64,000 bases of DNA from JAWKUK01 sp964402175 (GTDB taxonomy: Bacteria > Planctomycetota > UBA1135 > GCA-002686595). How positions within the stretch are numbered: the stretch's first letter is position 1; each line of letters begins with the position of its first letter. Position numbers and translations under genes: made by a program. The notes beneath the pieces were generated by a model. It had not been told where the DNA came from, did no database searches, and saw only the letters and a program-made list of their open reading frames with translations. This document shows, piece by piece, positions 1 through 10,793 of this stretch. Location of the stretch: NCBI GenBank assembly GCA_964402175.1, contig CAYOBN010000021.1:1-64000 (forward strand), in the 5' to 3' direction.

Positions 1-125
1 CGCGCGCTCGCGAGCCCTCCGCCGCAAACTCGTACCTGGTACCGTTCGTACCCAGCCCCGCAGCCTCGCGCGGAGGATTCCGCTGGGGGCTTCAACCGCA
101 GCCAGCCGTCCGGCACACTGGGGGC

Positions 126-1610
126 GTGCACGACCTGGCGCGCGCAGCGGAGGGCCCCCCCGTGGGGCAGGACCAGCCGGGTCCCTTCCCGCGCGCCGCC
201 CAGGCTGCGCTGCGGCAGTTCGAGCGCCACCTGCTGGACGCCGAGGCCCTCGACCGGGCGGCCCTCGGGCAGCGCTGGGAAGGCCTCCGGCGGGGGCTCG
301 GGGCGCTGCACCTCGAGCTGCGGGCGCCGGCTTGCGGCAGCCCCCTCGCGGCGCCGCGGGAGCTCGCGCGGCGGATCGACGAGCCCTGGCTGGCTGGGCT
401 CGGGGCCGGGCTCGGGGCCGGATTGGGGTCCAGCCTTGGCACCTCTGCCGTGGCCGAGCTGCAGGCGGGCGCCGGACGCCTCGGCGCCCTCGGGGCGCGG
501 ACCGTCGCGGTCGCCGATGGCGGGGCGCGCCTCGTCGCGGTCTTCGAGCCGGACACCGCGCTCGGGGCGCTGCCCCTCGGCGCCCTCGCTGGCCCGCTGC
601 GCGAGGCGCTGCAGGCTGGCCGCGCGGCGCTGCGGGTCGCGGCCGCCACCGAGGAGCGCGGGCGCCAGGAGGCCCTCGCACGGCTCGGCGCCCGCGCCGG
701 CGGCCGGCTGCACGACCTGCGCAACCAGCTCACCCTCGCGCTCTTCCGTGCGGACGAGGTCCTGCAGACTGGCGCCGCGGGCGCAGGCGGCGACGAAGCC
801 CGCCGGGCGAAAGCCGCCGCGGCGCTGGTCGAGGACCTGCGCCGCGCGCGTGAGCTCGCGGCGGACGGCATCAGCCTGCAGCGCAGCGCCGACGACGGCC
901 TCGGCGGCCACCGCGGGGACGACGTGCGCGGCCTGCGGCGCGTCCCGCTGCGGGCGCTCCTGCTGGAGGAGGCCCGCGCGCTCGCCGCGACGGCCCGAGC
1001 CGCGGGGGCGCGGGTGCGCGCCCGCTGTTCTGCTGAAATCGAGGTGCTGGGCGACTCGACCGTGCTCGGTCGGCTCGTGCGCAACCTCCTCCTGAACGCC
1101 GCGGAGTCGCGCCCGGGCGGCGCCGCACTCACCGTCGACGTCGCGCGCCTCCCCGGCGCGCGCGTCGCGCTCTGGATCGAAGACGACGGCCTCGGCATGG
1201 ACGCCGAAGCCCTGGCGGGCTACCTCGATGCGGGGCGCTCGACCGGCGGCACCGGCTTCGGCACCGCGAGCGTGCGCGAGGCGCTCGAGCGCCTCGACGG
1301 CCGCATCGAGGTCGCGAGCGCCCGCGGACAGGGCACCCGCGTGCGCCTCGAGCTCTGGTGCGCGCCGCCCGCGGGCGGTGAGACGGTGCTCGTCGTCACA
1401 CCGACCGTCGAGCCGGGCAGTCCGGCCCCCGGGCACGTCACGGTCGCGTGTCCGCTGCGCGCGCTGGCCCTGCTCGAAGGCCTCGCTCCGGCGCGCGTCG
1501 AGCTGCACCGCGCGGCCCTCGGGCCCGGGCGGCGCCAGCTCGTGCGCGCCGCGGCGCGGGTCGGGGTGCCCGTCGTCAGTCGCTCCGCGCGCGAGTGGGT
1601 GGCGCTCTGA
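126..1610 (+). CDS. Sensor histidine kinase-like protein (soluble, no receiver)
   Basis: About 494 aa. A dimerisation-type helix with the phospho-acceptor pattern LHDLRNQLTL (His near residue 196) is followed by a HATPase_c-like domain. That domain has an N-box (LVRNLLLNAAES, near 320), a G1 box (EDDGLGMD, near 355) and a G2 region (GTGFGTASV). No membrane segment, PAS domain or receiver is seen, and the last ~100 residues after the ATPase core match nothing I recognise. The start shown is GTG, but the frame stays open to the left window edge, so the protein may begin further upstream. No response regulator is adjacent. Histidine kinase-like is well supported; the signal and partner are unknown. 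Confidence 0.72.
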   Translation: MHDLARAAEGPPVGQDQPGPFPRAAQAALRQFERHLLDAEALDRAALGQRWEGLRRGLGALHLELRAPACGSPLAAPRELARRIDEPWLAGLGAGLGAGLGSSLGTSAVAELQAGAGRLGALGARTVAVADGGARLVAVFEPDTALGALPLGALAGPLREALQAGRAALRVAAATEERGRQEALARLGARAGGRLHDLRNQLTLALFRADEVLQTGAAGAGGDEARRAKAAAALVEDLRRARELAADGISLQRSADDGLGGHRGDDVRGLRRVPLRALLLEEARALAATARAAGARVRARCSAEIEVLGDSTVLGRLVRNLLLNAAESRPGGAALTVDVARLPGARVALWIEDDGLGMDAEALAGYLDAGRSTGGTGFGTASVREALERLDGRIEVASARGQGTRVRLELWCAPPAGGETVLVVTPTVEPGSPAPGHVTVACPLRALALLEGLAPARVELHRAALGPGRRQLVRAAARVGVPVVSRSAREWVAL

Positions 1611-1654
1611 AGTGCGCTCCGGCGCGGGCCCAGCGAGCATCTCGCCGCAACGGC

Positions 1655-1690
1655 GCGCGCCGCGCGGTGGGGGACCACCGCGCGGCGCGC
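1655..1690. terminator. Long hairpin between convergent genes
   Basis: A perfect 16-bp inverted repeat (arms 1655-1670 and 1675-1690, loop GGGA) lies between the kinase-like gene and sdhB, which converge. Neither side has a clear T-tract, so it is a candidate bidirectional transcription-end hairpin only. Confidence 0.5.
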
Positions 1691-1727
1691 CTCGCTCGCT
1701 CTCCTCGGCCGAGCGCCCTCCGCTACC

Positions 1728-2491
1728 TCAGACGCGCAGCATCGCGCGCATGTACTCGCGGTTCATCCGAGCGATGTTCGTGACCGAGATCGACTTCGGG
1801 CACGCCGCTTCGCACTCGTAGTGGTTCGTGCAGTTGCCGAAGCCCTCGGCGTCCATCTGCTCGACCATCGCCACGACGCGCTTGTCGCGCTCGGGCTGGC
1901 CTTGCGGCAAGAGCGCGAACTGGCTCACCTTCGCCGAGGTGAACAGCATCGCCGCCGCGTTCGGGCACGCGGCGACACACGCGCCGCAGCCGATGCACGC
2001 CGCCGCGTCGAAGGCCGCGTCCGCGTCGTCCTTCTTGATCGGGATCGCGTTGGCGTCGGGGGCCGCGCCCGTGTTGACGGAGATGTAGCCGCCGGCGCGT
2101 TGGATGCGATCGAACGCGCTGCGGTCGATCGCCAGGTCCTTGACGACCGGGAACGCCGAAGCGCGGAACGGCTCGACGCGGATGTGGGCGCCGTCGCGGT
2201 ACTCGCGCATGTGGAGCTGGCACACCGTCGTGCGGTTCCGCGGGCCGTGGGGCTTGCCGTCCAGCGTCAGCGCGCAGGAGCCGCAGATGCCCTCGCGGCA
2301 GTCGTGGTCGAACGCGACCGGGTCCTTGCCCTCGCGCACGAGCTGCTCGTTGAGGACGTCGAGCAGCTCCAGGAACGACATGTGCTCGTTCCCGTCGACC
2401 GTGTGGGTCTCGAAGTGGCCCTGGGCGCCGGGGCCCGATTGGCGCCAGATGTCCAGGGTGACGCGCATCGCGCCGTGGTTCGCGTGTTGGA

Positions 2492-2495
<4 letters not shown>
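1728..2495 (-). CDS. sdhB: Succinate dehydrogenase/fumarate reductase iron-sulfur subunit
   Basis: 255 aa. It carries electrons from the flavoprotein subunit to the membrane quinone site in complex II. The N-terminal ferredoxin domain has the plant-type [2Fe-2S] cysteines CREGICGSC plus a later Cys (TVCQL). The C-terminal half has CIGCGACVAACP and CEAACPKSI, which bind the [4Fe-4S] and [3Fe-4S] clusters. The GTG start overlaps the sdhA stop as GTGA, so translation is probably coupled. It is the last gene of sdhC-sdhA-sdhB. The cysteine spacing resembles the SdhB proteins that pair with single-subunit (type B) anchors. Confidence 0.96.
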
Positions 2496-4444
<1,949 letters not shown>

Positions 4445-4448
4445 GGTG

Positions 4449-5102
4449 TCAGCCGCGGAGGATGAAGAGCCAGAAAGGGATGGACACGAAGCCGACGAAG
4501 AGACCGAGGGTCAACAGGCGCCCGGCCCAGTGGGCGACGAGGCGCCAGCGCGGATGCCCGAGACCGAGGGACTGGAAGCTGCTCTGGAAGGCGTGCCAGA
4601 GGTGCACACCGAGCACGACGAGGCCGCCCATGTAGATGGTCGCGCCGAGCGGCGAGCCGAGGCGCGCGCGCACCGCGACGGCGAGGTCGTAGCCCTCACC
4701 GGCGAACATCTTCGAGATGCGGAAGTCGTAGAGGTGCACCAGCACGAACACCAGCACGAGCGGGCCCGTCAGCGTCATCGTCGTCGACGCGAGCGTCTTC
4801 GCGCCCTTGCCGAGCTCGGACTGATACTTGTCGCGCCGGGCCGCGCGGTTCTTCGCCATCAGCACGAAGGCCATGGCGATGTGCACGAAGAACAAGCCCG
4901 CGAGGCCGGCCTCGGCCAGCGGGAGCAGCGGGTTGGACTCGAGCGCGTGGGCGTAGGCGTTGAAAACGTCGTTCCCGAGGAACAGCGTCAAGTTGCCGGC
5001 CAGGTGCGCGACCAGGAACAGGACGAGCGCGAGGCCGCTGACGGCCATCACGTACTTGCGTCCGAGCGAGGAGGACAAGAACCTCCCGAGCCAGTTCTTC
5101 AT
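4449..5102 (-). CDS. sdhC: Succinate dehydrogenase cytochrome b subunit (type B anchor)
   Basis: 217 aa with about five hydrophobic helices. It anchors SdhA/SdhB to the membrane and hosts haem b and the quinone site. Histidines that could ligate two haems occur in the helices (VAHLAGNL, FVHIAMAF, VLVHLYDF, GVHLWHAF). One anchor of this length, with no separate sdhD, is the type B (di-haem b558) architecture. It is the first gene of the operon; the divergent 212-bp space to its right, shared with the phosphatase gene, should hold the promoter. Confidence 0.93.
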   Translation of the reverse strand: MKNWLGRFLSSSLGRKYVMAVSGLALVLFLVAHLAGNLTLFLGNDVFNAYAHALESNPLLPLAEAGLAGLFFVHIAMAFVLMAKNRAARRDKYQSELGKGAKTLASTTMTLTGPLVLVFVLVHLYDFRISKMFAGEGYDLAVAVRARLGSPLGATIYMGGLVVLGVHLWHAFQSSFQSLGLGHPRWRLVAHWAGRLLTLGLFVGFVSIPFWLFILRG

Positions 5103-5314
5103 CGGGTTGGCCCCTCGGGCCGAGGGAGCGGTCGGTCGCCCCGCCGCGGGCTGCGCGGGTGGGGGAGCGGTGGAGTGGGGGATGGGTTCACCTTCGGAAA
5201 CCGTGGCCGAAGATGGTATCGCTCGGCACCCCGCGAGAGGATGCGCAGAGCCCCCATTCCCGCGCGCGGACTGCGGCCCGCTGACGCGACCCGCCGCGCA
5301 ATCCCGGACTTGCC

Positions 5315-6004
5315 GTGACCGATCTCCCGCACGACAGCACCCCGAGCCGCACGCCCCCGAAAACCTATGCAGGCGCGACGGTGTCGGGTAGGACGCGCCT
5401 CTACGTCATCCGCCATGGCGAGGTCGACGACGCGTGGCGCGACCGGATCTACGGCCGCCTCGACGTGCCGCTCTCGGACCGGGGCCACGCGCAGTGCGCT
5501 TCGGTCGCGGCAGCGCTCGCCGGGGTGCGCCTGGACGCAGTGGTCAGCTCGGGGCTGAGCCGCGCGGAGGCCGCCGCGGCGGCGCTGCGCGCGTCGCGGC
5601 CGGGGCTCGCGCGGCGCGACGTGCCCGCGCTCCTCGAGCTCGACCGAGGCCCCTGGGCCGGCCGCTCGAAGCGCGAGCTCCGGGCCGAGGACCCGGCGGG
5701 ACTGGCCCTCTGGGAGACCACCCGGGGCGTCGCCGGGCCTCCCGGCAGTGAGTCCGTGGCGGCCCTCGCAGCCCGGGTCGTGCCGGCTTTGGCGGAGCTC
5801 GCCGCGGAGCACCCCGAGGGCGCGGTCGCCGTCGTCGCGCACCTGTGGGTGGTCCGGGCCGCGGTCGGGCACGCGCTCGGCCTGCCGCCCGAGCGCACCC
5901 CGCAGGTGGCGGTCGCCCCGGGCGGGATCGTGGCCCTCGACTGGCCCGCAGAGCGTCCGGCGCAGCCGTACCGGCGCCCGAGCCTCGTTCGGCTCGGGCT
6001 CTGA
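5315..6004 (+). CDS. Histidine phosphatase family protein
   Basis: 229 aa with a GTG start. The catalytic motif YVIRHGEV (RHG, residues ~33-35) lies near the N-terminus. The second active-site His is in VAVVAHLWVVRA, after a typical LSDRGHAQC segment. The family uses a phospho-histidine intermediate and includes cofactor-dependent phosphoglycerate mutases, CobC-type alpha-ribazole phosphatases and broad-specificity phosphatases. The sequence alone does not fix the substrate and there are no cobalamin genes nearby, so no gene symbol is given. It is divergent from the sdh operon and convergent with the next small gene. Confidence 0.85.
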   Translation: MTDLPHDSTPSRTPPKTYAGATVSGRTRLYVIRHGEVDDAWRDRIYGRLDVPLSDRGHAQCASVAAALAGVRLDAVVSSGLSRAEAAAAALRASRPGLARRDVPALLELDRGPWAGRSKRELRAEDPAGLALWETTRGVAGPPGSESVAALAARVVPALAELAAEHPEGAVAVVAHLWVVRAAVGHALGLPPERTPQVAVAPGGIVALDWPAERPAQPYRRPSLVRLGL

Positions 6005-6037
6005 AGAAGCCCCGAGGATTCGAGGCGCCCGCGCTGC

Positions 6038-6343
6038 TCAGTTGGCCGACGGCCCGCCCTTCGGCCCGCTGCGCGGGCCCGCACCGGGGCCGCCCGGCGC
6101 GCCGCCGTCCTTCGGGCCGAACCCTGGTTTCTGGGGCGGACCCGCAGGGCCGTCGCCCTCGGGATCGAACCCGAGGCGCAGCTCGAGCATGCGCCGGAAG
6201 TCGAACGCACCCTCGCCGAGGTGCGAGGCGAGCCACACGAAGTAGCAGTCCACCGGATCGACCGCGTCGTCGACGGGGAAAGCCGCCTTGCAGGTCAGGT
6301 CACACGGGCGCGTCTTGTCGATGAAGCAGTGTTTGACAGCCAC
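6038..6343 (-). CDS. Small conserved-looking hypothetical protein with Cys-rich start
   Basis: 101 aa with a GTG start. The first ~55 residues look like a compact domain with three Cys (KHCFIDKTRPCDLTCKAA, then DPVDCYFVWLASHLGE). The remainder is a Gly/Pro/Lys-rich tail likely to be disordered. It is not a recognised family. The ordered N-terminus and the separate minus-strand position between two plus-strand genes argue that it is real. A metal-binding or adaptor role would be guesswork. Confidence 0.55.
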   Translation of the reverse strand: MAVKHCFIDKTRPCDLTCKAAFPVDDAVDPVDCYFVWLASHLGEGAFDFRRMLELRLGFDPEGDGPAGPPQKPGFGPKDGGAPGGPGAGPRSGPKGGPSAN

Positions 6344-6411
6344 GGGTGCGAGTGTACGGGCCCGGGACGGCGGGCTCCATGCGCGGCCCAGTGTACCACC
6401 TGGAGAGCGAC

Positions 6412-6425
6412 ATAACGTACATTAT
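6412..6425. promoter_or_regulatory. AT-rich near-palindrome in a divergent intergenic region
   Basis: The 14-mer ATAACGTACATTAT is palindromic except for one symmetric pair. It stands out as AT-rich in this very GC-rich sequence. It lies between the divergent small Cys protein gene and the GyrI-like lipoprotein gene, where promoters and operators are expected. Candidate operator or -10 region only. Confidence 0.3.
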
Positions 6426-6533
6426 CCGAAGTTGCGTACGAGGCGCCTCGGGGGGGCTCCGGCGGCGCGCGTTGCCCCGTTCGCGGGTTCCGTGATCCAG
6501 TCCCATCCCGGGTCTGCCGATCCCAACCCTGTG

Positions 6534-7220
6534 ATGCGCTCCCACATCGTCCCGTCCTCCGTCCGTGTGTTCCCTCGGGTCTCGACCGCCGCTCTGTCGT
6601 TGTTCGCGGCGGTCCTCACGGCGCTCGTCTTCGGACCCGGCTGCGCTGCGTTCGGTGGCGGCGGCTCCGCGGCACGGGCCTCGGCCGCCGCTGCGCCGGC
6701 GGTCACCGGCGTCTACGCGCCCGGAGTGCCGACGTCCCATCCGCCGTTCGCGACCTTCCACGCAAGCTGGAAGTTGCGCATGAGCGTACCCTACGCCTAT
6801 CTGGAGCACCGCGGGCACTACAACGACGCGCGCGCGCTCGTCAGCACGCTGATGCGCGAGATCGACGCCCAACGCATCCAAGTCGACGGTCCGCCGTTTG
6901 TGCTGTTCTTCGACGACCCGGCCCAGAAACCCGTCGGCGAGCTCGTCGCGCGGGTCTGCGTGCCGATCGCCGGCCAGCGCTCACCGAGCTCGCCGCTGCG
7001 CTACGACGTGCTCCCGGAGGCCAACGTCGCCTACGCCGCGGTCAGCGGTTCGTACATCGCCGTGCCCGAGGCCTACCCGCACCTCAACGCGTACCTCGAC
7101 CGTTACGACTGGGAACTCGCCGGTCCGATCCGCGAGATCTACGTCGTTCCGCCGGGCGGGATCCGCGATCCGAGCCAGCTCCTGTGCGAGATCCAGTTCC
7201 CGGTCGCGACGCGCAACTGA
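6534..7220 (+). CDS. GyrI-like (AraC effector-binding fold) lipoprotein
   Basis: 228 aa from ATG 6534; the open frame begins earlier, but the signal peptide starts here. A hydrophobic signal sequence ends in FGPGCAAF, giving a probable lipid-modified Cys37. The rest resembles the GyrI-like/SOUL small-molecule-binding fold: a repeated half beginning LMREIDAQRIQVDG and FVLFFDD, then a second half with AAVSGSYIAVPEAYPHL and ending in PSQLLCEIQFPV. Such domains bind hydrophobic ligands. A surface-anchored form suggests periplasmic ligand binding, which is inference. The lipobox is atypical (Pro at -2). Confidence 0.62.
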   Translation: MRSHIVPSSVRVFPRVSTAALSLFAAVLTALVFGPGCAAFGGGGSAARASAAAAPAVTGVYAPGVPTSHPPFATFHASWKLRMSVPYAYLEHRGHYNDARALVSTLMREIDAQRIQVDGPPFVLFFDDPAQKPVGELVARVCVPIAGQRSPSSPLRYDVLPEANVAYAAVSGSYIAVPEAYPHLNAYLDRYDWELAGPIREIYVVPPGGIRDPSQLLCEIQFPVATRN

Positions 7221-7227
7221 GCGCCCA

Positions 7228-8994
7228 TCAGGTCGCGGCCGCCGCCTCGGGCGGATAGACCCGCAGCACCTGCAGCACGCCGCCCGAGACCGTCCCGCGC
7301 AGGCGATCGCCGCGCGCGAGCAGCCGCGCGAGGCGCGGATCGAGGCTCAGTCCCGACGGTTCGCCGTCGCGCCCGAGCAGCGTCGCCGCGGCGTCGTCCG
7401 CGACTTCGAAGACCTCGCCGAGGTCCTCCAGCGTCTCCGTGTCTGCGCTCCGACTGCGCGGGCATAGCCGGTTCGCTTCGACGACCCGCGGCAAGGACGA
7501 CGCGAGGCCCGCGAGCGCGGGCTCCAGGACCTCCATCACGTCGTGGTCGTGCGCTTCGCGGCACCACTCGCCGAAGCGCCGCAGCGCTTGGATCAGCGAC
7601 GTGGCTGCGTCGGCGTCGCGCAGCACGCCGCGCTCCAGCACCCAGAAGCTCGCAAAACGCACGAGCTCGCGGCCGCCGAGCTCCTCGAAGACCCCGATGT
7701 GCGCGCCGTAGTTCGCCAGGTGCGCGAGCGGCGCGAGCGCCCGCGCGGCGTCTTCGCCTTCCGTGACTCCGGTCTCCCAGACGAGCTCGTGCACCATGGC
7801 TCCGACGACGCCCGGGAAGTCCGGCGCGGGGCTCTCTTCGTCGTCATCGGTGTCATCGTCCGCGCCATCGAGCCCGAGCGCCGCGCGCAGCGCAGCGAGC
7901 TCACTCGCCGCGTCGCGGCCCGCGGCGCGGTTGCGCGTGAACTCCTCGACCGCCCGGATACGCGCTTCGTCCGGCAACTCCGAACCTTCACCCGCGGCCC
8001 GCGCACGGGCCTGCGGCGCCTCGGCCGCGCCCGCGCCCGTGCCGCCCTTTGCGGGCCCCGCACCGCCGCGCTCGGACGCGGAGCGCGCGTCGAGCGCACG
8101 CCACGCCGCGAGCAGCACCCGCCGCGCCGCTTCCAGGTCCAGGTCGGACTCGAACGCGAGGGTGTCGAGCGCCGCCCCGAGCGCGTCCCCCCCACCGAGC
8201 GCCAGCGCTTCTCTGGCGGGCGGCGCCGCGGCGAGGAGGTCGAGCAGGGCCTCGACGTGTGCCGGTGTGACGCCGTGCTCGAGCAGCCAGCGCCTGGCCT
8301 CGTCGAGCGCGACCTCGGGGTCCTCGGCGACGGTCGCGTCGGCGGCGCGCGCGCCGAAGAACATGCGCTCGAGCTCGGCCTGGCCGAGGCGCAGGATCGT
8401 CGCGCCCGGTCCGGTGCGCAGGCGCTCGAGGTCGCGCTCCAGCGCTTGCAGGAGCCCCGGGCCGCGGAAGACGGCCGCCGCCGGCGACGCGCAGTGCAGG
8501 CCCCCACCGACCGGGTGCAACCGACCGACGAGCAGGTCCCCCGGCGCGAGCCGCAGCGAGAGCTCCGGGCCGTGCAGCGCGTAGCGCGCGAGGCCCGTGA
8601 CATCGCGCAGCCACGCGCCGTCGCCAGCGTGGATGTCCTCCACCTCGAAGCAGCCGGTCGTCGACGTCAGGAGGCCCTGCAGGGCGAGCTCCAGCGCCTC
8701 GGGGTCTCCGTCGCTCGACCCCGCCGCGAGGGCCTCGCGCAGCGGCCCGAGCAGGCGCTCGACGGGGGCCCCGAGCAGGCTCGGGCTGTGGCGCTCGAGC
8801 AGGAACCACTCCGCGTGGCGCCGCGCCGCGAGCTCTGCTGCCGCCGGGTCATCGAGCGCCACAGCCGTACCGAAGTACAGCGGCACACTGTCCGCGAGCT
8901 CGCGCTGCACGGCGGGGTCGCGGCGGACGGTGCCGAGGAGCGCACTGAAGGCGCGCTCGACGGCTTCGAAGAGCTCGGACGGGGTGGCGTTCAC
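7228..8994 (-). CDS. Hypothetical protein, acidic, Ala/Glu-rich
   Basis: About 588 aa from GTG 8994, where the sequence becomes protein-like (NATPSELFEAVERAF). Further upstream the frame is Arg-rich and looks non-coding. It is mostly predicted helical and acidic, with a low-complexity Ala/Gly/Glu segment near the middle and a second ordered region (ELVWETGVTEGEDAARAL). There is no signal peptide, membrane helix or motif that I recognise. It is convergent with the GyrI-like gene (7-bp gap) and divergent from the CvpA-like gene. Codon use matches the neighbours. Function unknown. Confidence 0.65.
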   Translation of the reverse strand: MNATPSELFEAVERAFSALLGTVRRDPAVQRELADSVPLYFGTAVALDDPAAAELAARRHAEWFLLERHSPSLLGAPVERLLGPLREALAAGSSDGDPEALELALQGLLTSTTGCFEVEDIHAGDGAWLRDVTGLARYALHGPELSLRLAPGDLLVGRLHPVGGGLHCASPAAAVFRGPGLLQALERDLERLRTGPGATILRLGQAELERMFFGARAADATVAEDPEVALDEARRWLLEHGVTPAHVEALLDLLAAAPPAREALALGGGDALGAALDTLAFESDLDLEAARRVLLAAWRALDARSASERGGAGPAKGGTGAGAAEAPQARARAAGEGSELPDEARIRAVEEFTRNRAAGRDAASELAALRAALGLDGADDDTDDDEESPAPDFPGVVGAMVHELVWETGVTEGEDAARALAPLAHLANYGAHIGVFEELGGRELVRFASFWVLERGVLRDADAATSLIQALRRFGEWCREAHDHDVMEVLEPALAGLASSLPRVVEANRLCPRSRSADTETLEDLGEVFEVADDAAATLLGRDGEPSGLSLDPRLARLLARGDRLRGTVSGGVLQVLRVYPPEAAAAT

Positions 8995-9154
8995 CCCCTT
9001 ATCGTAAGCCGTGCCGGGCCGCGGAGCCTCGCCGCGCGGCAGAGTTCGAGGCGCTCGCCGGCGCTCGTCGGTTCGGCCCTCCCGCGGAATCGCGCCCGGA
9101 ACCGGTCTCGTTCGCGGGCGATCCGGCCGATGAGACCCCTGGAGCATTGCAACC

Positions 9155-9853
9155 ATGGGAACCTTCGTCCTCGCCCTTCAGGAAGCCGCGGCCCCCGGCG
9201 GCGGCGGCACGCTGCTCGGCAACTGGATCCGTGGCACGCCGTGGATCGACATCGTCGGCCTCGTCATCGTCGCGACGTTCCTCGGCCTCGGCATCAAACA
9301 CGGCCTCGTGTGGCAGGTCACGCGCCTGCTCGGCATGTTGATTGCTGTGGCGATCGCGCGCAGCGTGTCGCCCGAGCTCGTGCCGAAGTTCGTGCAAGCC
9401 CTCGAGCTGCCCGAGCGCGCGTGCCAGGGCATCGTGTGGCTCTTGACCTTCGTGGCGTGCCTCCTCATCGCCTCCGGCATCGGCATGATCGGCAAGCGCG
9501 CGCTGCAGGCCGTGCAGCTCGGCCCGATGGACCGCACCGGCGGCGCGCTAGCGGGCGCGCTCACGGGGATGGTCGTGCACTCCGCGCTGATGGTGCTCTT
9601 GATGTCCGTCGGCAGCACTCGCTGGACGACTTCGACCTTCGAAGGCTCACGCAGCGCCGTGTTGCTGGACAACTTGGCGCGCAAGTCGAACGTGCTGCTC
9701 AACGCTCAAGCCGCGGAGCGCATCGTCGGCCCCTGGGGGCAGCAGTACGACCTGCAGAAGGGCCGCGAGATGCGCGAGCGCGCCCTGGCGGTCGAGCAGA
9801 ACGCGCGCCAGGGTGTGGTGCCCGTCGAGTCGACGCCGCGCGCCGTGCGCTGA
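9155..9853 (+). CDS. CvpA family membrane protein
   Basis: 232 aa with four hydrophobic helices: residues about 28-45 (IDIVGLVIVATFLGLG), 50-66, 86-108 (IVWLLTFVACLL) and 128-150 (GALAGALTGMVVHSALMVLL). This topology, with the Gly-rich GALAGALTG turn, is typical of the CvpA (colicin V production) family of small inner-membrane proteins. Their role is unclear, though some are linked to envelope stress. The N-terminus is preceded by a short Ala/Gly stretch. It stands alone, divergent from an unknown gene. Confidence 0.75.
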   Translation: MGTFVLALQEAAAPGGGGTLLGNWIRGTPWIDIVGLVIVATFLGLGIKHGLVWQVTRLLGMLIAVAIARSVSPELVPKFVQALELPERACQGIVWLLTFVACLLIASGIGMIGKRALQAVQLGPMDRTGGALAGALTGMVVHSALMVLLMSVGSTRWTTSTFEGSRSAVLLDNLARKSNVLLNAQAAERIVGPWGQQYDLQKGREMRERALAVEQNARQGVVPVESTPRAVR

Positions 9854-9913
9854 CGTCCAGAGGCCACTCCACGGACGGATCGGGCGCACGGCCTGCGCCG
9901 CCGCGCGAGGCGC

Positions 9914-10558
9914 TCACTCCGCGTGCTCGATCCAAGCCGCGGGCAGTACGAGGCGCGCCCCACCGGGCGCGCTCTCGAGCTCGATCCCTGCAGCGAGCTG
10001 TAGGAGGCGCCCCGCGCTCTCCGCTTCGATGTGGAACGGGCGCAGCTCGAGCGCGACCGCGCCGTCGTCCGCCACCATCCAGCGCCCGCTGCACGTGCAG
10101 CGCTCGCGCGCCGCGCGTTCGACCGCGAGCCACGCAAAACACGCGACCGCCCATGCGGGCTGCCAGCCATCGAGCGCAGACGGCCGCAGCCGCGGCGTGC
10201 GCTCGCGCTCGAGGTCGAACGGCACCTCGCGGCGCCGCGCGGCGATCGCGACGAGGTCCAGCACGAGGCGCAGGCCGCGCGGCTCCCGGCGCGCCTGCAG
10301 CGCGTTGGCGCCGAGGGCGCTGCCCAGGACCGCCAGCACGTAGCCGAGGTCGCGCGCGCGCTCGCCGGCGCGCGCCAAGTCGTCGGCGCGCGCGACGAAG
10401 AGCTCGTCCGCTCCGCCGAGCTCCAGCACCGCCCGCATCCCGGTCAACAGCTGCGTCTGGTTGTTGAACTCGTGCAACAGGACCGGCAGGAGCGCCGCGA
10501 CCCAAGGATCGAGCTGCAGCCGCTGGGGCGCGCTCGGGTCGGCGATCGTCGGCTGCAT
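9914..10558 (-). CDS. Small histidine-kinase-like protein, degenerate ATPase
   Basis: 214 aa from ATG 10558; the open frame runs on into the tRNA-Leu gene, so the longer start is rejected. An H-box-like LLHEFNNQTQLL (His29) begins a helical region similar to the dimerisation domain of histidine kinases. The C-terminal half has the length of a reduced HATPase domain, but no clear N, G1 or G2 boxes can be seen. It may be a phosphotransfer-type (Hpt/Spo0B-like) protein or a dead kinase. Its H-box recalls the kinase-like gene at the left end of the window. Role inferred only. Confidence 0.55.
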   Translation of the reverse strand: MQPTIADPSAPQRLQLDPWVAALLPVLLHEFNNQTQLLTGMRAVLELGGADELFVARADDLARAGERARDLGYVLAVLGSALGANALQARREPRGLRLVLDLVAIAARRREVPFDLERERTPRLRPSALDGWQPAWAVACFAWLAVERAARERCTCSGRWMVADDGAVALELRPFHIEAESAGRLLQLAAGIELESAPGGARLVLPAAWIEHAE

Positions 10559-10576
10559 CGGCGTGTTCGTTCCAGG

Positions 10577-10663
<87 letters not shown>

Positions 10664-10725
10664 CGCTGTGCGGCGCAGAGGATAGCGCCGGAGCGTCCTG
10701 CGCAGAAGTCCCCAGTGACAACAAA

Positions 10726-10753
10726 GGGCGCCCCGGTGTGGACCGGAGCGCCC
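10726..10753 (-). terminator. Rho-independent terminator of the secreted-protein gene
   Basis: Arms GGGCGCCCCGGT (10726-10737) and ACCGGAGCGCCC (10742-10753) pair with one mismatch. On the minus strand the hairpin is followed by TTTGTTGT. It lies 40 bp past the stop of the gene that ends at 10794. Confidence 0.7.
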
Positions 10754-10793
10754 TCATGGCTGTACTCACGCGGCGCCTACGCGCCGCCCGCGC

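Noticed and set aside
7543..10467. A 974-codon plus-strand open frame
   Set aside because: Crosses the unknown minus-strand gene, the CvpA gene in another frame and a kinase-like gene; low-complexity translation, so a shadow.
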